Below are positions 37,301-48,419 of a DNA stretch of 64,000 bases, one piece after another. Position 1 is the first letter of the stretch, and every line of letters begins with the position of its first letter. Source of the DNA: Brasenia schreberi (lineage: Eukaryota > Streptophyta > Magnoliopsida > Nymphaeales > Cabombaceae); contig JAYKKT010000055.1 of the NCBI GenBank assembly GCA_036023115.1, forward strand, positions 9,073,001-9,137,000, read 5' to 3'. The position numbers and the translations under genes are program-made. The notes under the pieces are model-generated. The model saw only the letters and a list, made by a program, of their open reading frames with translations. It was not told the DNA's origin and searched no databases.

Positions 37301-40300
37301 ATGATGGTGCAAAAACATGTGTGAGGACTCATGAAGGAACGACAGACTTCTTTGAAGTTAATATTGGGTTACATCAAGGATCAACTTTAAGTCCATACTT
37401 ATTTATAATGGTGATGGATGAGTTAACAAAACATATTCAAGATGAAGTACCTTGGTGTATGTTATTTGCAGATGACATTATATTAGTGGAGGAGTCTAAG
37501 GAAAAAGTTAATAGAAAATTGGAACTATGGAGAGAAACATTAGAAAACAAAGGCCTCCGACTTAGTAGAACAAAGACATAATATATGGAATGTAAGTTTG
37601 ATCATTTGGCTACTTCAGAGGACATAGAAATTAAAAATGGCACACATTGCATTCCCCAAAAGGAAAGTTTTAAATACCTAGGGTCAATTTTTCAAAGTGA
37701 TGGAAGAATTGATGGAGATGTTACATATAGAATTAATGCTGGTTGGTTAAAATGGAGAGGAGCATCAGGTATTCTTTGTGACAAGAAGATACCATTAAAA
37801 TTAAAAGGTAAATATTATAGAGCAACAGTTAGGCCTGCCATGTTTTATGGTTCTGAGTGTTGGGCAGTTAATCATCAACATGTACAAAAGATGTCTGTGA
37901 CAGAAATGAAGATGTTGAGATGGATGAGTGGTCATAACCTGCACCTGCCCCGCACTAAAAGATGTCTGTGACAGAAATGAAGATGTTGATAGAAAAGCGA
38001 TAGTAGGTATGGCAACGGGGCGGGTTTTTGCTCCACCTGCACCTGCCCCGCACTAAAAGTTTTTCATTGGACCTTGCCTCATCCCGCGGGTGTTGAGGTT
38101 CAAAACCTGCACCCGCCCCAGTATAACCCATCCCACCCCATTTCGACTGTAAGTTATTAATTTAAAAAAAAACTATGTAGTGTCATATAATTTGATATTA
38201 AATATATAAAACTTAATTAAATATATGTTGATATTCTAGATTATACATTTCTTTTAGGCCTTTAACTAAAAAGCTAATTAAAAGAGAAAAATCCTGTTAC
38301 CTCGCACCAAGTTTAGTCCCATGATGAAGAAGAGGGAGAAGTGATGGGAGAAACCTTGCCAGAAAGAGGAAAAGAGGGACGGGTACACCATTTTTGGTGA
38401 CCCTTTTGGCTAAGGTCTATCAATGACAAATGTATGTATTACCTAATTTAATTATTATAATGCCATTTTGTATATAATAATACATATTACTGAATTAGAG
38501 TGTGTGTCTATAGATACACATACATACCGCCTCCTACCCTATCTCATCCCGCTCTGCCTTCAGAACCAGCCCCATGAGAGGCAGGGTGGCGTGGGTACCT
38601 CGAGGGAGTAACTGGTGTTATCGGATTCGGATCCACCCTTTCACCTTGTCCTGCCGCGCCCCGCCCCGCATGACTTAGTGTGCATCAGGAATTATCGTGT
38701 GCAATACATTTTGTGCCCAACAGCATGCTCTTAGTCTAGGACTTTTTAGACTCCTTTTTGTTTACTAAGTATTGGATACTAGGTCCTTCCTCGTATTAGG
38801 GTTTTACATGAGTACTATCACGTTATGGGCTCACGTTCCTCGTAATTTGATAGATATATAGCAGCTTCTTTTTCATCGAGTTTTCCATCTCTTCCTCATC
38901 TTGCCGAGTGAAAGCGAGAGTCGATAATGAGTGCCGTTTGTGAGTTTGAGCCACGCAACATCGAATGAAGGACAGAGATTTCCTACATGAGAGAGCGCCA
39001 TTGCTGTTTTATGTTATTTGCAGAATCAGGCTGAATGAGAGAGGATCTCATTGCCATCGTGTTCTTCGGATCAAAATCATTCCACTACGAAATTCCATCC
39101 GGTTTTAAATCCCGTGGTATTTGATATTAGAGAGTATAGTTCAACATTTGTGGTCATAATGCTGTAAACAGAACTCCATAGTGATATGTGGTAAGATTCG
39201 ATCACCATCTTCAGACTCTTCTAGGTTGGATTGATTATTGGAGATCCGTAGTGGTCGTGGAAGTGGGAAATCAACCATCAGTTTTATGGTTGTGGTGAGT
39301 ATCGACACAAACTGCAGCTATTGAGAGTGAATAACTGTATGCTGAGATATTCATTGATTTTTTGCAAATCGGCGACCATCGGGATTCGGTGGTGTTTGAT
39401 GGCCGATTGGTGGGGTTGGATCTTTTCATGTCATCATGGAGAAAATATCCATCGTATGGATTGAAGTAGAAGTCTGATGTGGGAGTCAAGTCATGAGAAA
39501 TGAATTCTCGAAGTGAAAGTTTCTGTAGAAGCGTTATCTGCAAATCAGTGGAATTGAAGTTTCTGAAGTGTTTGTGATTGAGTCTGTATGAGAAAGTTTG
39601 TTTGTAGCTCATTTGGAGAGTTAGCATTGTCTTCAGACAAGGGAAACTTCTTCCAAAATTTCTCCAGAAGTCGAATCATAACAGTTGACAAACTTCTGCT
39701 GAAAAATTTATAGAAAATTATACTGATTTTTTGAAAAGTTTGGGTGCTTGAGGATTGCAATTGGTGTATAGTTTGTCTTGATCAAGAGTGGTTTTAGTAG
39801 TGGGTTGTGAGGAGTGTAGATTGGTAGTGTTTGGGGGAACCATTGTTAACCGCTGCAAAGTTGGCCGCGGACCAGCCTGCGTTGTTTCTTGTTTGCTACT
39901 GCAAACCACATGGTATTCGGTCTGTGCTGTGTTCTGTTCTGCACTGCTGCTGAGAATCGAAGTTTGGAAAGGCAGCCACAGGTAGCGGACCTTGCTGTTG
40001 CTGAATGCATTACCGCCTTGGAGAATATGGCGGAGCAACTTACCGTTCATCTCACCAATGTGAGTGCTAAACAAAATTCTCAAAATATTGAACGAGAGGA
40101 TTGCTCAACTAGAGGCCGCAGTGCATGTACTTCGTGCTACAAATCAAGCTAGCAATCAAATGGAGAATCCCACAATGTACTTGAAAGCACACATTCTCCT
40201 TCTTCCTCATCTATCTGGTGAGTGAAAGTGTTACAACCCAAATCTTTCGAAGGGATACAAGACCGGGGCTACTAGATAACCTTTTGCGGGACCTTGAGGC

Positions 40301-43300
40301 ATATTTCAAGGTCACACATACAAACGAGTGCGATCGGTTGACGGTTGACATCTTGTTCCTAGGTGGTGGCACTAAACCTTGATGGTGCACACAAGAGACA
40401 CTAGTCGGGGAGTCCAAAGAGGTATGAATTACTTTTTGGCTACAACTTAGGGAGGACCTGCAACAATAGTTTCTACCCATAGATTTTAGTTTGAGGGTAC
40501 AGTGCCGGCAACTCAAGCATACTTCCAGCATTCACAAGTTTGTGAAATGCTTGAGTATTGTATTGCTCGATGTGAAGAACATGAATAAAGATCATAAGTT
40601 GTACCGGTTCTACGAGACTCTTCAGTCATGGACCAATGCGGAGTTGCGACCTGAGATCGGTTGTGCAAGTCATGACTATAACCGAGGCTCTTATTGGGTG
40701 ATGGATCCAATGCCAAAGAGAAGAAGGGTGATTCTTCCGGACGGCTAAGGAATGACCATGGTTTAGGTGGATAGGGTAAGCATAGACAGTCGGCGTGGAA
40801 GAGAACAATATCAGGGAGACCAATAGAACCAAAAGGGGACCGGTTCGGTTGTAAGTGGTGCAACTATGTCTTTCACTTCCACATGGAGAAAGCCACAATC
40901 CGGGGATAGCCAGTGTGGAACCGCATGTTTCATTTGTCAGGGACCTTACCACATGTAGTTTTGCCCTAAGAAGACTAAGTTCAATGCATTTATCACTGAG
41001 GAGGATCGTGTGAGTGCAGCCAGTAGCAGTTGTCACGAGGTTCATGCCACTTCTTTCTAGCTGTTGAATGTAGTTCATTTGGGGAGGGAATGCATAAAGT
41101 CATGATTTATGTTGAAATGGTCTTTAATAGTCGCATAGTTAAAGGGACGGTCAATTATTTCGCTACTAAGGCACGATCTCTTGGTCGCTAGGATTCAACT
41201 TTGGAAAAATACTTGGTCATAAACTCACCCGCAGGCCTCATCGCATGAGTGACAATCTCGCGTGAGTATTGTGTGTTGGTCCGACACCTTGGATTTCATT
41301 ATGAATGAGATGAACAACTTCATTTTTGTTCTTGGTGATGACTTTTCTCGTGCAGTGAAGGCTAGAGTATTTCCCCATCTCGGAGAACTTATATACTTTG
41401 ATGAATCATATGCCAGATTTATTCCTCAGTATGATTTGGGTAAGGCATTGATGGGGAGTTCTTCTAGCAGTGGTTCGAGAAGAGGATGATCCACAATATG
41501 AGACCACGATTGAAGAGGTTTGGGCGATCTTAGGATTCTAGGATATCATGCCTGTAAAGTTGCCGAAGAGATTAGTGCCTAGGTGTGAGATAGACCTCAC
41601 CATCGAGTTAGATCCCAGGGAAAAACCGCCTAGTTACCCTGCCTATCGGATGAGTTCCTTGGAGCTGGCCGAGTTGAAGAGGTAGTTGGAAGAGTTGTTA
41701 TAGGCCGACATGATACAGCCTTCGAAGTCACCATACAATTTTCTCATTCTCTTTCAGTGAAAAATTGATGGTTCACTTCACATATGCATGTTCTACCAGA
41801 CCTTGAATAAAGTCACAGTTTGGGACTGCTATCCTTTGCCCCTAACAACTAACTGGTTTGATTGCCTCAGTGGAGCGAGGTGGTTCAACAAGCTGGAATT
41901 GAGGTTTGGCTACTGATAGGTGTGGATCACACTCAAAGATGAGGACGTGGTATGAGGGTTATAAGTTTTTGGTCATGTCTGATGAATGCCCCTACAATAT
42001 TTTGTCAACTAATGAACGAGGTGTTATACAAAATTCTCAATGAATTCATGGTAGTCTATCTCGACGATATCAAAATCTATGACAGTATTTTTGAGGAGCA
42101 TGCCAAACATTCACACTTGTATTCAGTCGCTTGTGGGAGCACTCCCTCTATGTGAAGAGGGAGAAATGCAAGTTCACTATGGAGCGGATGTCGTTTTTCA
42201 ACCATATAGTGAGTGATAGACAAGTGCGCATGGACCCTCCCAAGGTATCATGGATTGGAATTTGTCATGCACCATTGAGGAGCTTTCACGGTCTAGCGAA
42301 CTACTATCATCAACTCATCTGGCATTTTTCTATGATTGTCGCACCCCTTACGAGCACTTGAAGAAGGCTCGACTTGGACGTGATCCTAGACTTGTTCATG
42401 AGCCTTCAAAGACTTGAACGGGACAATTAGCAATGAGCCCATCCTTAAGGTAGCAAACTTCTTGCTCCCTTTCAAGGTGCACATAGATGCTAGTGACAAC
42501 ACTATTGGCAAAGTTCGGGCATCTGATCACTTTTAAGAGTAGGAAGCTAAAAGACGTGGAGTCGAGATATCATGATCATGAGAAAGAGCTTTTGGTTATG
42601 GTGCATTGGTTGTAGATTTGGCAAGTTTACCTTTTGGGCACTCCCATCTTCAGTGCTCATGGATAATAATATGGCAAGTTAGATGGTTGAAGACGTTTGA
42701 GGAGTACAATTTAGTTGGGTTTATCAGCCATGGAGAGAAGATGGTAGTGTTGCTAGCATGAGGTTATTACTAGTCCCATATGATGTGCGACATCACCGAT
42801 TATATTTGCTCCTCTCCTATCTATCAATAAGATGAGATAGAGCACACATACCCGTAAAACATCTTCAGTCTCTCCCTATTCTTGAGCGACCTTGGAGGTT
42901 TGTTCGGATGGATTTTATCTAGGGGATGCCAATAGTTAATGGCTTTGAGGTGATCTTCGTAGTGGTAGATCAACTCTCGAAGTATGCAGTCTTCATACTA
43001 GCACCAATAGTGTATAGCATCGGAGGCATGAAACAACAACAACAACAACTAGGCCTTTTCCCATACTAGACGGGGTCGGCTACATGGATTCTTTGTTTTC
43101 ACATAGCTTTATCATGTGCCATGTTAGCAGTTAACTCACAATAAGATAGGTCATTCTTTATTGCTTCTTTCCAACACTTTTGTGGTAGTCCGCTACCTCT
43201 TTTAATACTTTCCAAATTTAGTTTTTCATACATTCTTACAGGTTCTTCTTCTCATCTTCTTTCTATATGTTCAAACCATCTTAAATGATATTCTCTCATT

Positions 43301-46089
43301 TTATCCTCTATTGGTGACACTTCTAATTTGTTTCTAATAATCTCATTATGTATACGGTCTTTTCTTGTATGACCACTCATCCATCTCAATATCTTCATTT
43401 CTATCTCAGACATCTTTTGTACATGTTGATGATTAACTGTCCAACACTCGGAACAATAAAATATGGCAGGTCTAATTGTTGCTCTATAATATTTACCTTT
43501 TAACTTTAATGGTATCATCTTATCACAAAGAATACCTGATGCTCCTCTCCATTTTAACCAACCAGCATTAATTCTATGCGTAACATCTCCATCAATTCTT
43601 CCACCACTCTGAAAAATTGACCCTAGGTATTTAAAACTTTCCTTTTGAGGTATGCAATGTGTGCCAATTTTAATTTATATGTCCTCTGAAGTAACTAAAT
43701 AATCAAACTTACATTCCATATATTCTGTCTTTGTTCTACTAAGTCAGAAGCCTTTGCTTTCTAATGCTTCTCTCCGTAGTTCTAATTTTCTATTAACTTT
43801 TTCCTTAGACTCTTCTACTAACATAATGTCATCTGCAAATAACATACACCAAGGCACTTCATCTTGAATATGTTTTATTAACTCATCAATCACCATTATA
43901 AATAAGTATGGACTTAAAGTTGATCCTTGATGTAACCCAATATTAACTTCAAAGAAGTTTGTCATTCCTTCATGAGTCCTCACACATGCTTTTGCACCAT
44001 CCAAGACATGACATGACTGAAATATTGTGAAATATTTTGGCATCCCCAAGGAGATTTGTGAGGGACAGGGATGGCTACTTTACCAACATATTTTGGATGA
44101 AGTTGTTCAAGTTGATAGGTAGGTCGTTTGGCATTTTCTTTCATCCTTATTCCCCAGACTGACAGTGAGATTGAGCATTTGCTTTTAGAGGAGTATCTTG
44201 GACATTATATGATGGTGAGTCAGAAAAAGTAGGTGTTGTTGGAGATGGTATAGTTCAACTGCAATGCCCACCAAATTCTTCCACTTCTATGATTCTGTTT
44301 GAGATCATTTTGGAATGACAGACCTTGAGTTGATTGGATGTCATCATGACCGAGCAAAGTAGCAATTGCTCAACGATACTTCGGGAGGTCAGACAATATA
44401 GATCCATGTACGAGAACACGTGAGGCTCACTTGTATGGGAGCAAGCAATTATGGTCAAGAATTCACCGTTCGACATCGGTACCTGCTTGAGTTTGAGGTT
44501 AGAGACAAAGTCTAGCTCTGCATTCCAAAGTATGTTTGGAGTCATGCACTACGAGGAGATAGTCACATGGGGTTAAAGCCTCGTTTCGATGGTCCTTTCA
44601 AGGTTTGGTTTTGGAGAGGATTGGATAGACGGCATACATATTGGAGTTTCTAGATCAGTTGAAGTTGTATCCTACATTCTGCATTTCGTAGTTGAATCCA
44701 TACTACGAGGATCCCATAGGTTGTAGAGGTGACCCCCTCCATTGGTTTGGACAGATATTGGTCCATTTGAGAGTATCCTTAGCCATCGCATAGATAAGTC
44801 GGGAACCTATCACCTGACTCATTTGGTACATTGGTTAGGACAATTGGATAATGATGACTCATGGGTGCCTATCGCATTGTTGTGGTTGTATGAGAAGTTG
44901 ATCTAGGATTTTCACGTGCCGTTGAGGGTGAACACTGACTCGATTGGGGAGCATTATTACCAGATTTAGATCTGAAGCACCCTTCCACATCCATGCTGCC
45001 CCGCATGACTTAGTGTGCAAGTGTGCGCTTCTCGCGCACCACATTTTGCACCCAATGGTGTACACTTAGTCTAGGACCCTGTTTCGTCTTTTTCCTTTTA
45101 TGTACTGACTATTAGACACTAGGTCCTTCCTCGTGTTAGGGTTTTACATGAGTACCTATTATGGATCCACTCACATGTTATAAATAAGGGCTCATGTCCC
45201 TCTTCTTAATCATTCTACGTTTGAGAGATATGCGACCGCTTTTTTTCCATTGAGTTTTCCATCTTCTTCCTTGTCTTGTTGAGTGAAAGCGAGAATCGAG
45301 AGTGAATGTCTCTTGTGAGTTTGAGCCAAGCACCGTCCGACAAACAAGAGAGAGAGAGATTGCTGTCTGTAGAATGAAGCTAAACGAGAGAGGATCTTTT
45401 TGGCGTCACATGCTTTGGATCAAAACCATTCTGCTACGAAATTCAATCAGGTTTCGAAACCCGTGGTACAAGGTGGGTAACGATTGCCATCCCTATAAAC
45501 GCAAGATTTTAGCCAGTAGATAGTAATGCATTCACCTCACTTTAAACAGTTGTATGGCCTGTTACTGAAGTAATTTCCAGATCCATCGCTGCGCATACTG
45601 ATACAATATTTGCATTGGAGAGACCGCTTTTTCAAGCTTGTGAATGTTCTTTAGGGAAACCGGCTCCGTCACTATTTAACGATATTTCCAAATATAAAAT
45701 CGATTTTGAATCACAAAACATGAAAAGCATATTCGTGACGTTATGGGGTTTGGAAGTTGTCAACTTTGAACGGTGGATTTTCCAGATCTCCCAAATTCCT
45801 TGATATACATAGAACCAGACCATCCAAGATTGGATTCCAACGATATCACGGTTTATGTTATAGGTAGATCTTTAAAACCAAAGGAAAACTCATGTTCGTA
45901 CGCTTTGTACAGGATGGGCTGTATATTGCACAATTCACACCCACGCGTGCACACACACACACTAACGCACGCACACATATGTGGCTGTTTGTGCATCCTC
46001 CTGTGCAAAGTATAACATGAGTTTTTTTCCTTTTTCAGAATATACATATATATACGTATATATGTGTGTATATGTTGTATAAATATATG

Positions 46090-46153
<64 letters not shown>

Positions 46154-46987
46154 TTTTACTTTTGGATCCTTGTTATCTCCAGTGACGGGCGAAGCAGTGT
46201 GAAACACAGCCTCACATCCCATGATGGCTTCATCGAAGCTGGATTCCTCGCTGAGATCTGCCTTCACCAACCGAAGCCTTTCTCTTGCCCATTTTAGCTT
46301 CCACAGATGTGCTGTTTTCTCCGGGTTTCCTTCGAAAACCAATGTATAAAACATATATTGGAAGGTGACTTCAAGGACAAATAATAAACTAATTAACCTA
46401 ATAAGCACATATCAATATCTCCTAATTAAATATTACAAAAGCAAAAGTTGATTTTCATTCCCAAACCAAGCTCCTTCCATACTAGGTGGGATCACCTGAT
46501 CAATAGTGAAGATTTGAATTAAAAATACTTTTTATACATCTAAACTATGAAGATCTTTTTGTAAGATTGCGTATAAAAGATATTATGCATTTAGGATTAT
46601 ATATACATATGAAAATTGGATTATCCATTTTCTGACATATATATTCACCCTTTACTTTTCGGGTAACATGAATACACTTTTGGGCACCATAACTATCATT
46701 TTGAAAGTTATAATAAAAGTGTTTGAAAAAAATATAAAACATATCATTATTAGACAAAGGATAGGCACTAGTATGTATATAAAAGAATGCAGTATCCCTT
46801 CTTTCAATCTCTCATTATATGTGTGCATGCACGTGCATAATGTGTGCATACCAGGATCTCGGACAGTTCCTACAACGGTGTATCCAGATTCAAGCAACAG
46901 CTTAACAAGCCATGAAGCCAGGTATCCTGCGGCCCCAGTGACGCACACTTTCTTGTAGCTGTTAGCAATGCCGTCTCCGAGTTCCAT
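31356..46987 (-). CDS. TKPR1: Tetraketide alpha-pyrone reductase 1-like (DRL1 type), six exons
   Basis: An NADPH-dependent extended SDR of the DFR/CCR family. TKPR1 reduces tetraketide alpha-pyrones made by LAP5/LAP6-type polyketide synthases, giving sporopollenin precursors in the tapetum. Minus-strand exons: 46987-46852, 46329-46160, 34878-34690, 33539-33377, 32604-32412 and 31500-31356. They total 996 nt, or 331 residues plus TGA, against about 326 in the Arabidopsis protein. All introns are GT-AG and in phase. The Rossmann motif VTGAAGYLA is at 16-24 with RDP near 43. LTSSTS at 131-136 holds the catalytic serine region. YALSK at 168-172 is the catalytic Yxxx[13 protein letters not shown] and [11 protein letters not shown] near the C terminus match TKPR1 better than CCR, which has NWYCYGK. 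The ATG at 46987 was preferred because the open frame upstream has no family similarity. Intron 2 (11.3 kb) is full of retrotransposons. No inactivating change was seen in the exons. Confidence 0.9.
33040..33146 (+). repeat. Possible SINE fragment in TKPR1 intron 4
   Basis: Carries a gttagcccacctggccgggc segment and, downstream, ggcttcggcctcccag. These resemble A- and B-box-like blocks arranged as at 3638-3745, and A-rich sequence follows. It is weak and may instead be a short unrelated repeat. Confidence 0.28.
35431..37971 (+). pseudogene. RTE endonuclease-reverse transcriptase frame with one stop
   Basis: One frame encodes an AP-type endonuclease (residues 1 to about 235, with LCLQETKW near 15-22, a GDLNGH motif near 134 and [11 protein letters not shown] near 196), a basic linker, and a reverse transcriptase (about 440-720). 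The RT shows [41 protein letters not shown] and the catalytic FADD at 679-682. The frame is open for 716 codons, stops at TAA (37579-37581), then resumes in the same frame from 37585 with the C-terminal region ([17 protein letters not shown]) until the truncated 3' end. The copy at 21.5-24.4 kb has GAA at the stop position, so a single G-to-T change accounts for it. The C terminus after WMSGH is lost. The product would use target-primed reverse transcription; this copy is probably unable to move on its own. Confidence 0.88.
37937..37985 (+). other. Templated filler at the LINE 3' junction
   Basis: Bases 37937-37961 are an exact copy of 38035-38059 in the downstream flank (25 bp, starting acctgcacctgcc). 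Bases 37957-37989 are an exact copy of 37886-37918 inside the LINE (33 bp, starting aaaagatgtctg). The two copies overlap by the 5-base word aaaag. The second joins the right target duplication through ttga. Confidence 0.9.
38003..38670. mobile_element. hAT-like inverted-repeat element, right end truncated
   Basis: Starts taggtatggcaacggggcgg style (gtaggtatggcaacgggg), a common start of plant hAT-type elements. cctgcacctgccccgc and similar C-rich words follow. The right part ends in a mirror-image block, ccgcgccccgccccgc. The final cgttgccat expected at that end is missing because the adjacent gypsy LTR begins there. No coding sequence inside. Confidence 0.45.
38671..39120 (+). repeat. 5' LTR of the gypsy element
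   Basis: Begins tgacttagtgtg and ends cccgtggtat. It aligns along its length with 45006-45470, sharing words such as cactaggtccttcctcg/tactaggtccttcctcg and agggttttacatgagtac. The two copies differ at many positions. A primer-binding-site-like ttgatattagaga at 39121 resembles the initiator-Met tRNA complement TTGGTATCAGAGC (10 of 13). The exact left boundary is uncertain because gccccgca precedes both LTRs. Confidence 0.7.
43031..44003 (-). mobile_element. RTE LINE inserted in the gypsy integrase region
   Basis: A minus-strand copy ending in a (TTG)n tail (caacaacaacaacaact at 43032). It covers the RTE C-terminal region ([13 protein letters not shown] at 43252-43518) and the reverse transcriptase part with [12 protein letters not shown] (43744-44000). 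It is 5' truncated at the [12 protein letters not shown] region. gcatga-like words flank both sides but no clean duplication was established. Gypsy integrase sequence continues on both sides. Confidence 0.88.
45006..45470 (+). repeat. 3' LTR of the gypsy element
   Basis: The diverged partner of 38671-39120. It starts catgacttagtgtg and ends cccgtggtaca. It carries a ttataaataagg stretch at about 45178-45189 that could be the LTR TATA region. A short (GA)n insertion near 45350 is absent from the 5' LTR. Confidence 0.7.
45471..46029. other. Intron sequence of TKPR1, no gene seen
   Basis: Lies between the gypsy element and the simple repeats next to exon 2. It contains a (CA)n-rich stretch near 45945-45980. 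No recognisable coding sequence. Confidence 0.4.
46040..46152. repeat. Compound (TA)n(TG)n(GA)n microsatellite
   Basis: Successive TA, TG and GA runs sit immediately after the donor site of TKPR1 exon 2 (on the minus strand, just inside intron 2). Confidence 0.9.
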
Positions 46988-47269
46988 AAGAGCTTCAACA
47001 GTAGTATTGGCCTCACAAACATGAGAAGTAAAGTGTCTTTGATGGTGTTTACAAGTGGTTTGGGAACCCTTGCTTGTAGGATCACACCTAACAGGAAATG
47101 AAGAGTGGGTATGCAAGAAGAGTAAGTCATGCAAACCTTGCAATGGTAAGTGAGTACAAAGTAGAAACCTCATGCAGTCCTTATGACATAAAAGTAGAGA
47201 AATTTACAAAAGCATGGCCACCTCATCAATTATTTACAAATGGTTGATATTTCTTTTGGCATAATAGGT
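46988..47269 (-). promoter_or_regulatory. Upstream region of TKPR1
   Basis: About 280 bases separate the TKPR1 start codon from a LINE remnant. No unambiguous TATA box was seen; AT-rich words such as ttgtaaataatt are present about 230 bases upstream. The proximal promoter is therefore short or partly made of repeat DNA. Confidence 0.3.
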
Positions 47270-47465
47270 CGGAGTACAAACTCTGCAAAAGATGTACTAA
47301 TGAATTTAAGGAAGGAGTACCACAATATAAGAAGACTTAGTGATAGAGAAACAATTTCAAATAAAAACAAAGCAAAAGGAGCACATTACAAATTATATTA
47401 TAAAAAGAAGACTAATAAGATTTAGAAGTATCATAAAATGACAAAGAAAGAAACAAAAAAAACAT
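47270..47465 (+). mobile_element. Internal RTE LINE fragment near the TKPR1 promoter
   Basis: Matches the basic linker region of the LINE at about 36290-36480: SAKDVL, later NKAKGAHYKLYYKKKT, against AKDVLG and [17 protein letters not shown]. It is heavily diverged, with indels, and truncated at both ends. Confidence 0.65.
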
Positions 47466-48419
47466 ATCAATTTTGAGCCGACCTTCAAGATAATTCTGCC
47501 GAAGCCTTGAGACCCAGCAAACCCAACCCGATAAACGCTCTCCACAACTTTGAATGGCTTTTTATATTTAAATGATCAGCTAAGATACATTAAAACATAC
47601 ATTAGTTGTAGCATTTAATGTTTTTCTACTTGTAAAGTCAGCTTTTGTTTATGGGGCTTTAGGTTCTCACTTTAGTACCTTTAGATGGTACAAATGACAC
47701 AACGTTCTTCTTTTAACTGGCTTTAGGTTCTGGCTTTTGCCCTTTTAAATGTCACAAATGCATCTATTTTATGGCGTTCCATCAAGAGTTTCAACCACAG
47801 AAGAGAGCTACAAGACACTTTGCACGGGACAAGGAAATCTCAAACCATGATAGTAAGGATAAAATTCGTAATACAAGTCAGAAAGGATTAAGTTACTGAC
47901 AATAGCAAAGGATTTCTTCTTGCAAATACATAGCTTTTGTCTTTTGCAAATACATAGCTGGACTACTATATTTTTGTGGGAAGGTGTCCCAAATACCTTC
48001 TTGTACATATGTATATTTCCTATTTTTTGTACTGGTAGGGGTCCCGCCTAAGCCCATCTTGTTAATAAAAAAAAATTATGCTGCCTTAGTCCACCAGGTT
48101 TTTCCATCAAAGTAGAAAAGTTGGGCTAGGGAAACTCCTACCAGATGCATCGTCCGCATTTGTGGCCTTCTGTCAGTGCCAATCACCAAACCTAAACCTG
48201 ACTACATAACGTGCTTTGTATGCAATGTGAAGTTAGCGGAGCTACGCTCTCACTTGGGGTAGAATCACTATGACATATGCATACTCATGCCCAGACCACC
48301 AATGAGTTAGTTATAAAGCTATAAGGGTGTTGAATAAAATATAAAAGACATTCTTATTATACTGGTACCCCAAAAAGTAAAGGATGACATGAGAATACAT
48401 GTGTTAGAAAATGATCCAA
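47466..48419. other. Intergenic sequence, no gene seen
   Basis: AT-rich with short direct repeats (for example gcaaatacatagct near 47925 and 47946). No coding signal was recognised. Confidence 0.4.

Larger units (their letters stand above)
34992..37985 (+). mobile_element. Nearly intact RTE-clade LINE in TKPR1 intron 2
   Basis: Flanked by a perfect 17-bp duplication, ttgatagaaaagcgata (34975-34991 and 37986-38002). The 5' end (aactccgcccatg) is full length as judged against the inverted 5' block of the copy at 24249-24368. A 440-base leader precedes the frame at 35431. The normal 3' end is missing: about the last 400 bases and the (TTG)n tail seen in other copies are absent. In their place is a 49-bp patchwork (37937-37985). 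It is transcribed in the opposite direction to TKPR1. Confidence 0.92.
38671..45470 (+). mobile_element. Ty3/gypsy retrotransposon in TKPR1 intron 2, split by a LINE
   Basis: LTR-like repeats bound a decayed gag-pol. Gag lies at about 40018-40750. A zinc knuckle is near 40926-40970 ([10 protein letters not shown], stop, FCPK: CX2CX4HX4C with one stop). Protease-like sequence is near 41050-41250. Reverse transcriptase runs about 41560-42360 with the catalytic VYLDDI at about 42053-42070. RNase H is near 42470-42700. Integrase starts at about 42860 ([12 protein letters not shown], stop, [13 protein letters not shown]), is interrupted by the LINE 43031-44003, and resumes as [19 protein letters not shown]. 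Order RT-RNaseH-integrase identifies gypsy. Many stops make it dead. Confidence 0.85.

Noticed and set aside
40211..41078. Overlapping minus-strand open frames of 106-150 codons
   Set aside because: They are antisense to the gypsy gag, whose zinc knuckle is read on the plus strand.
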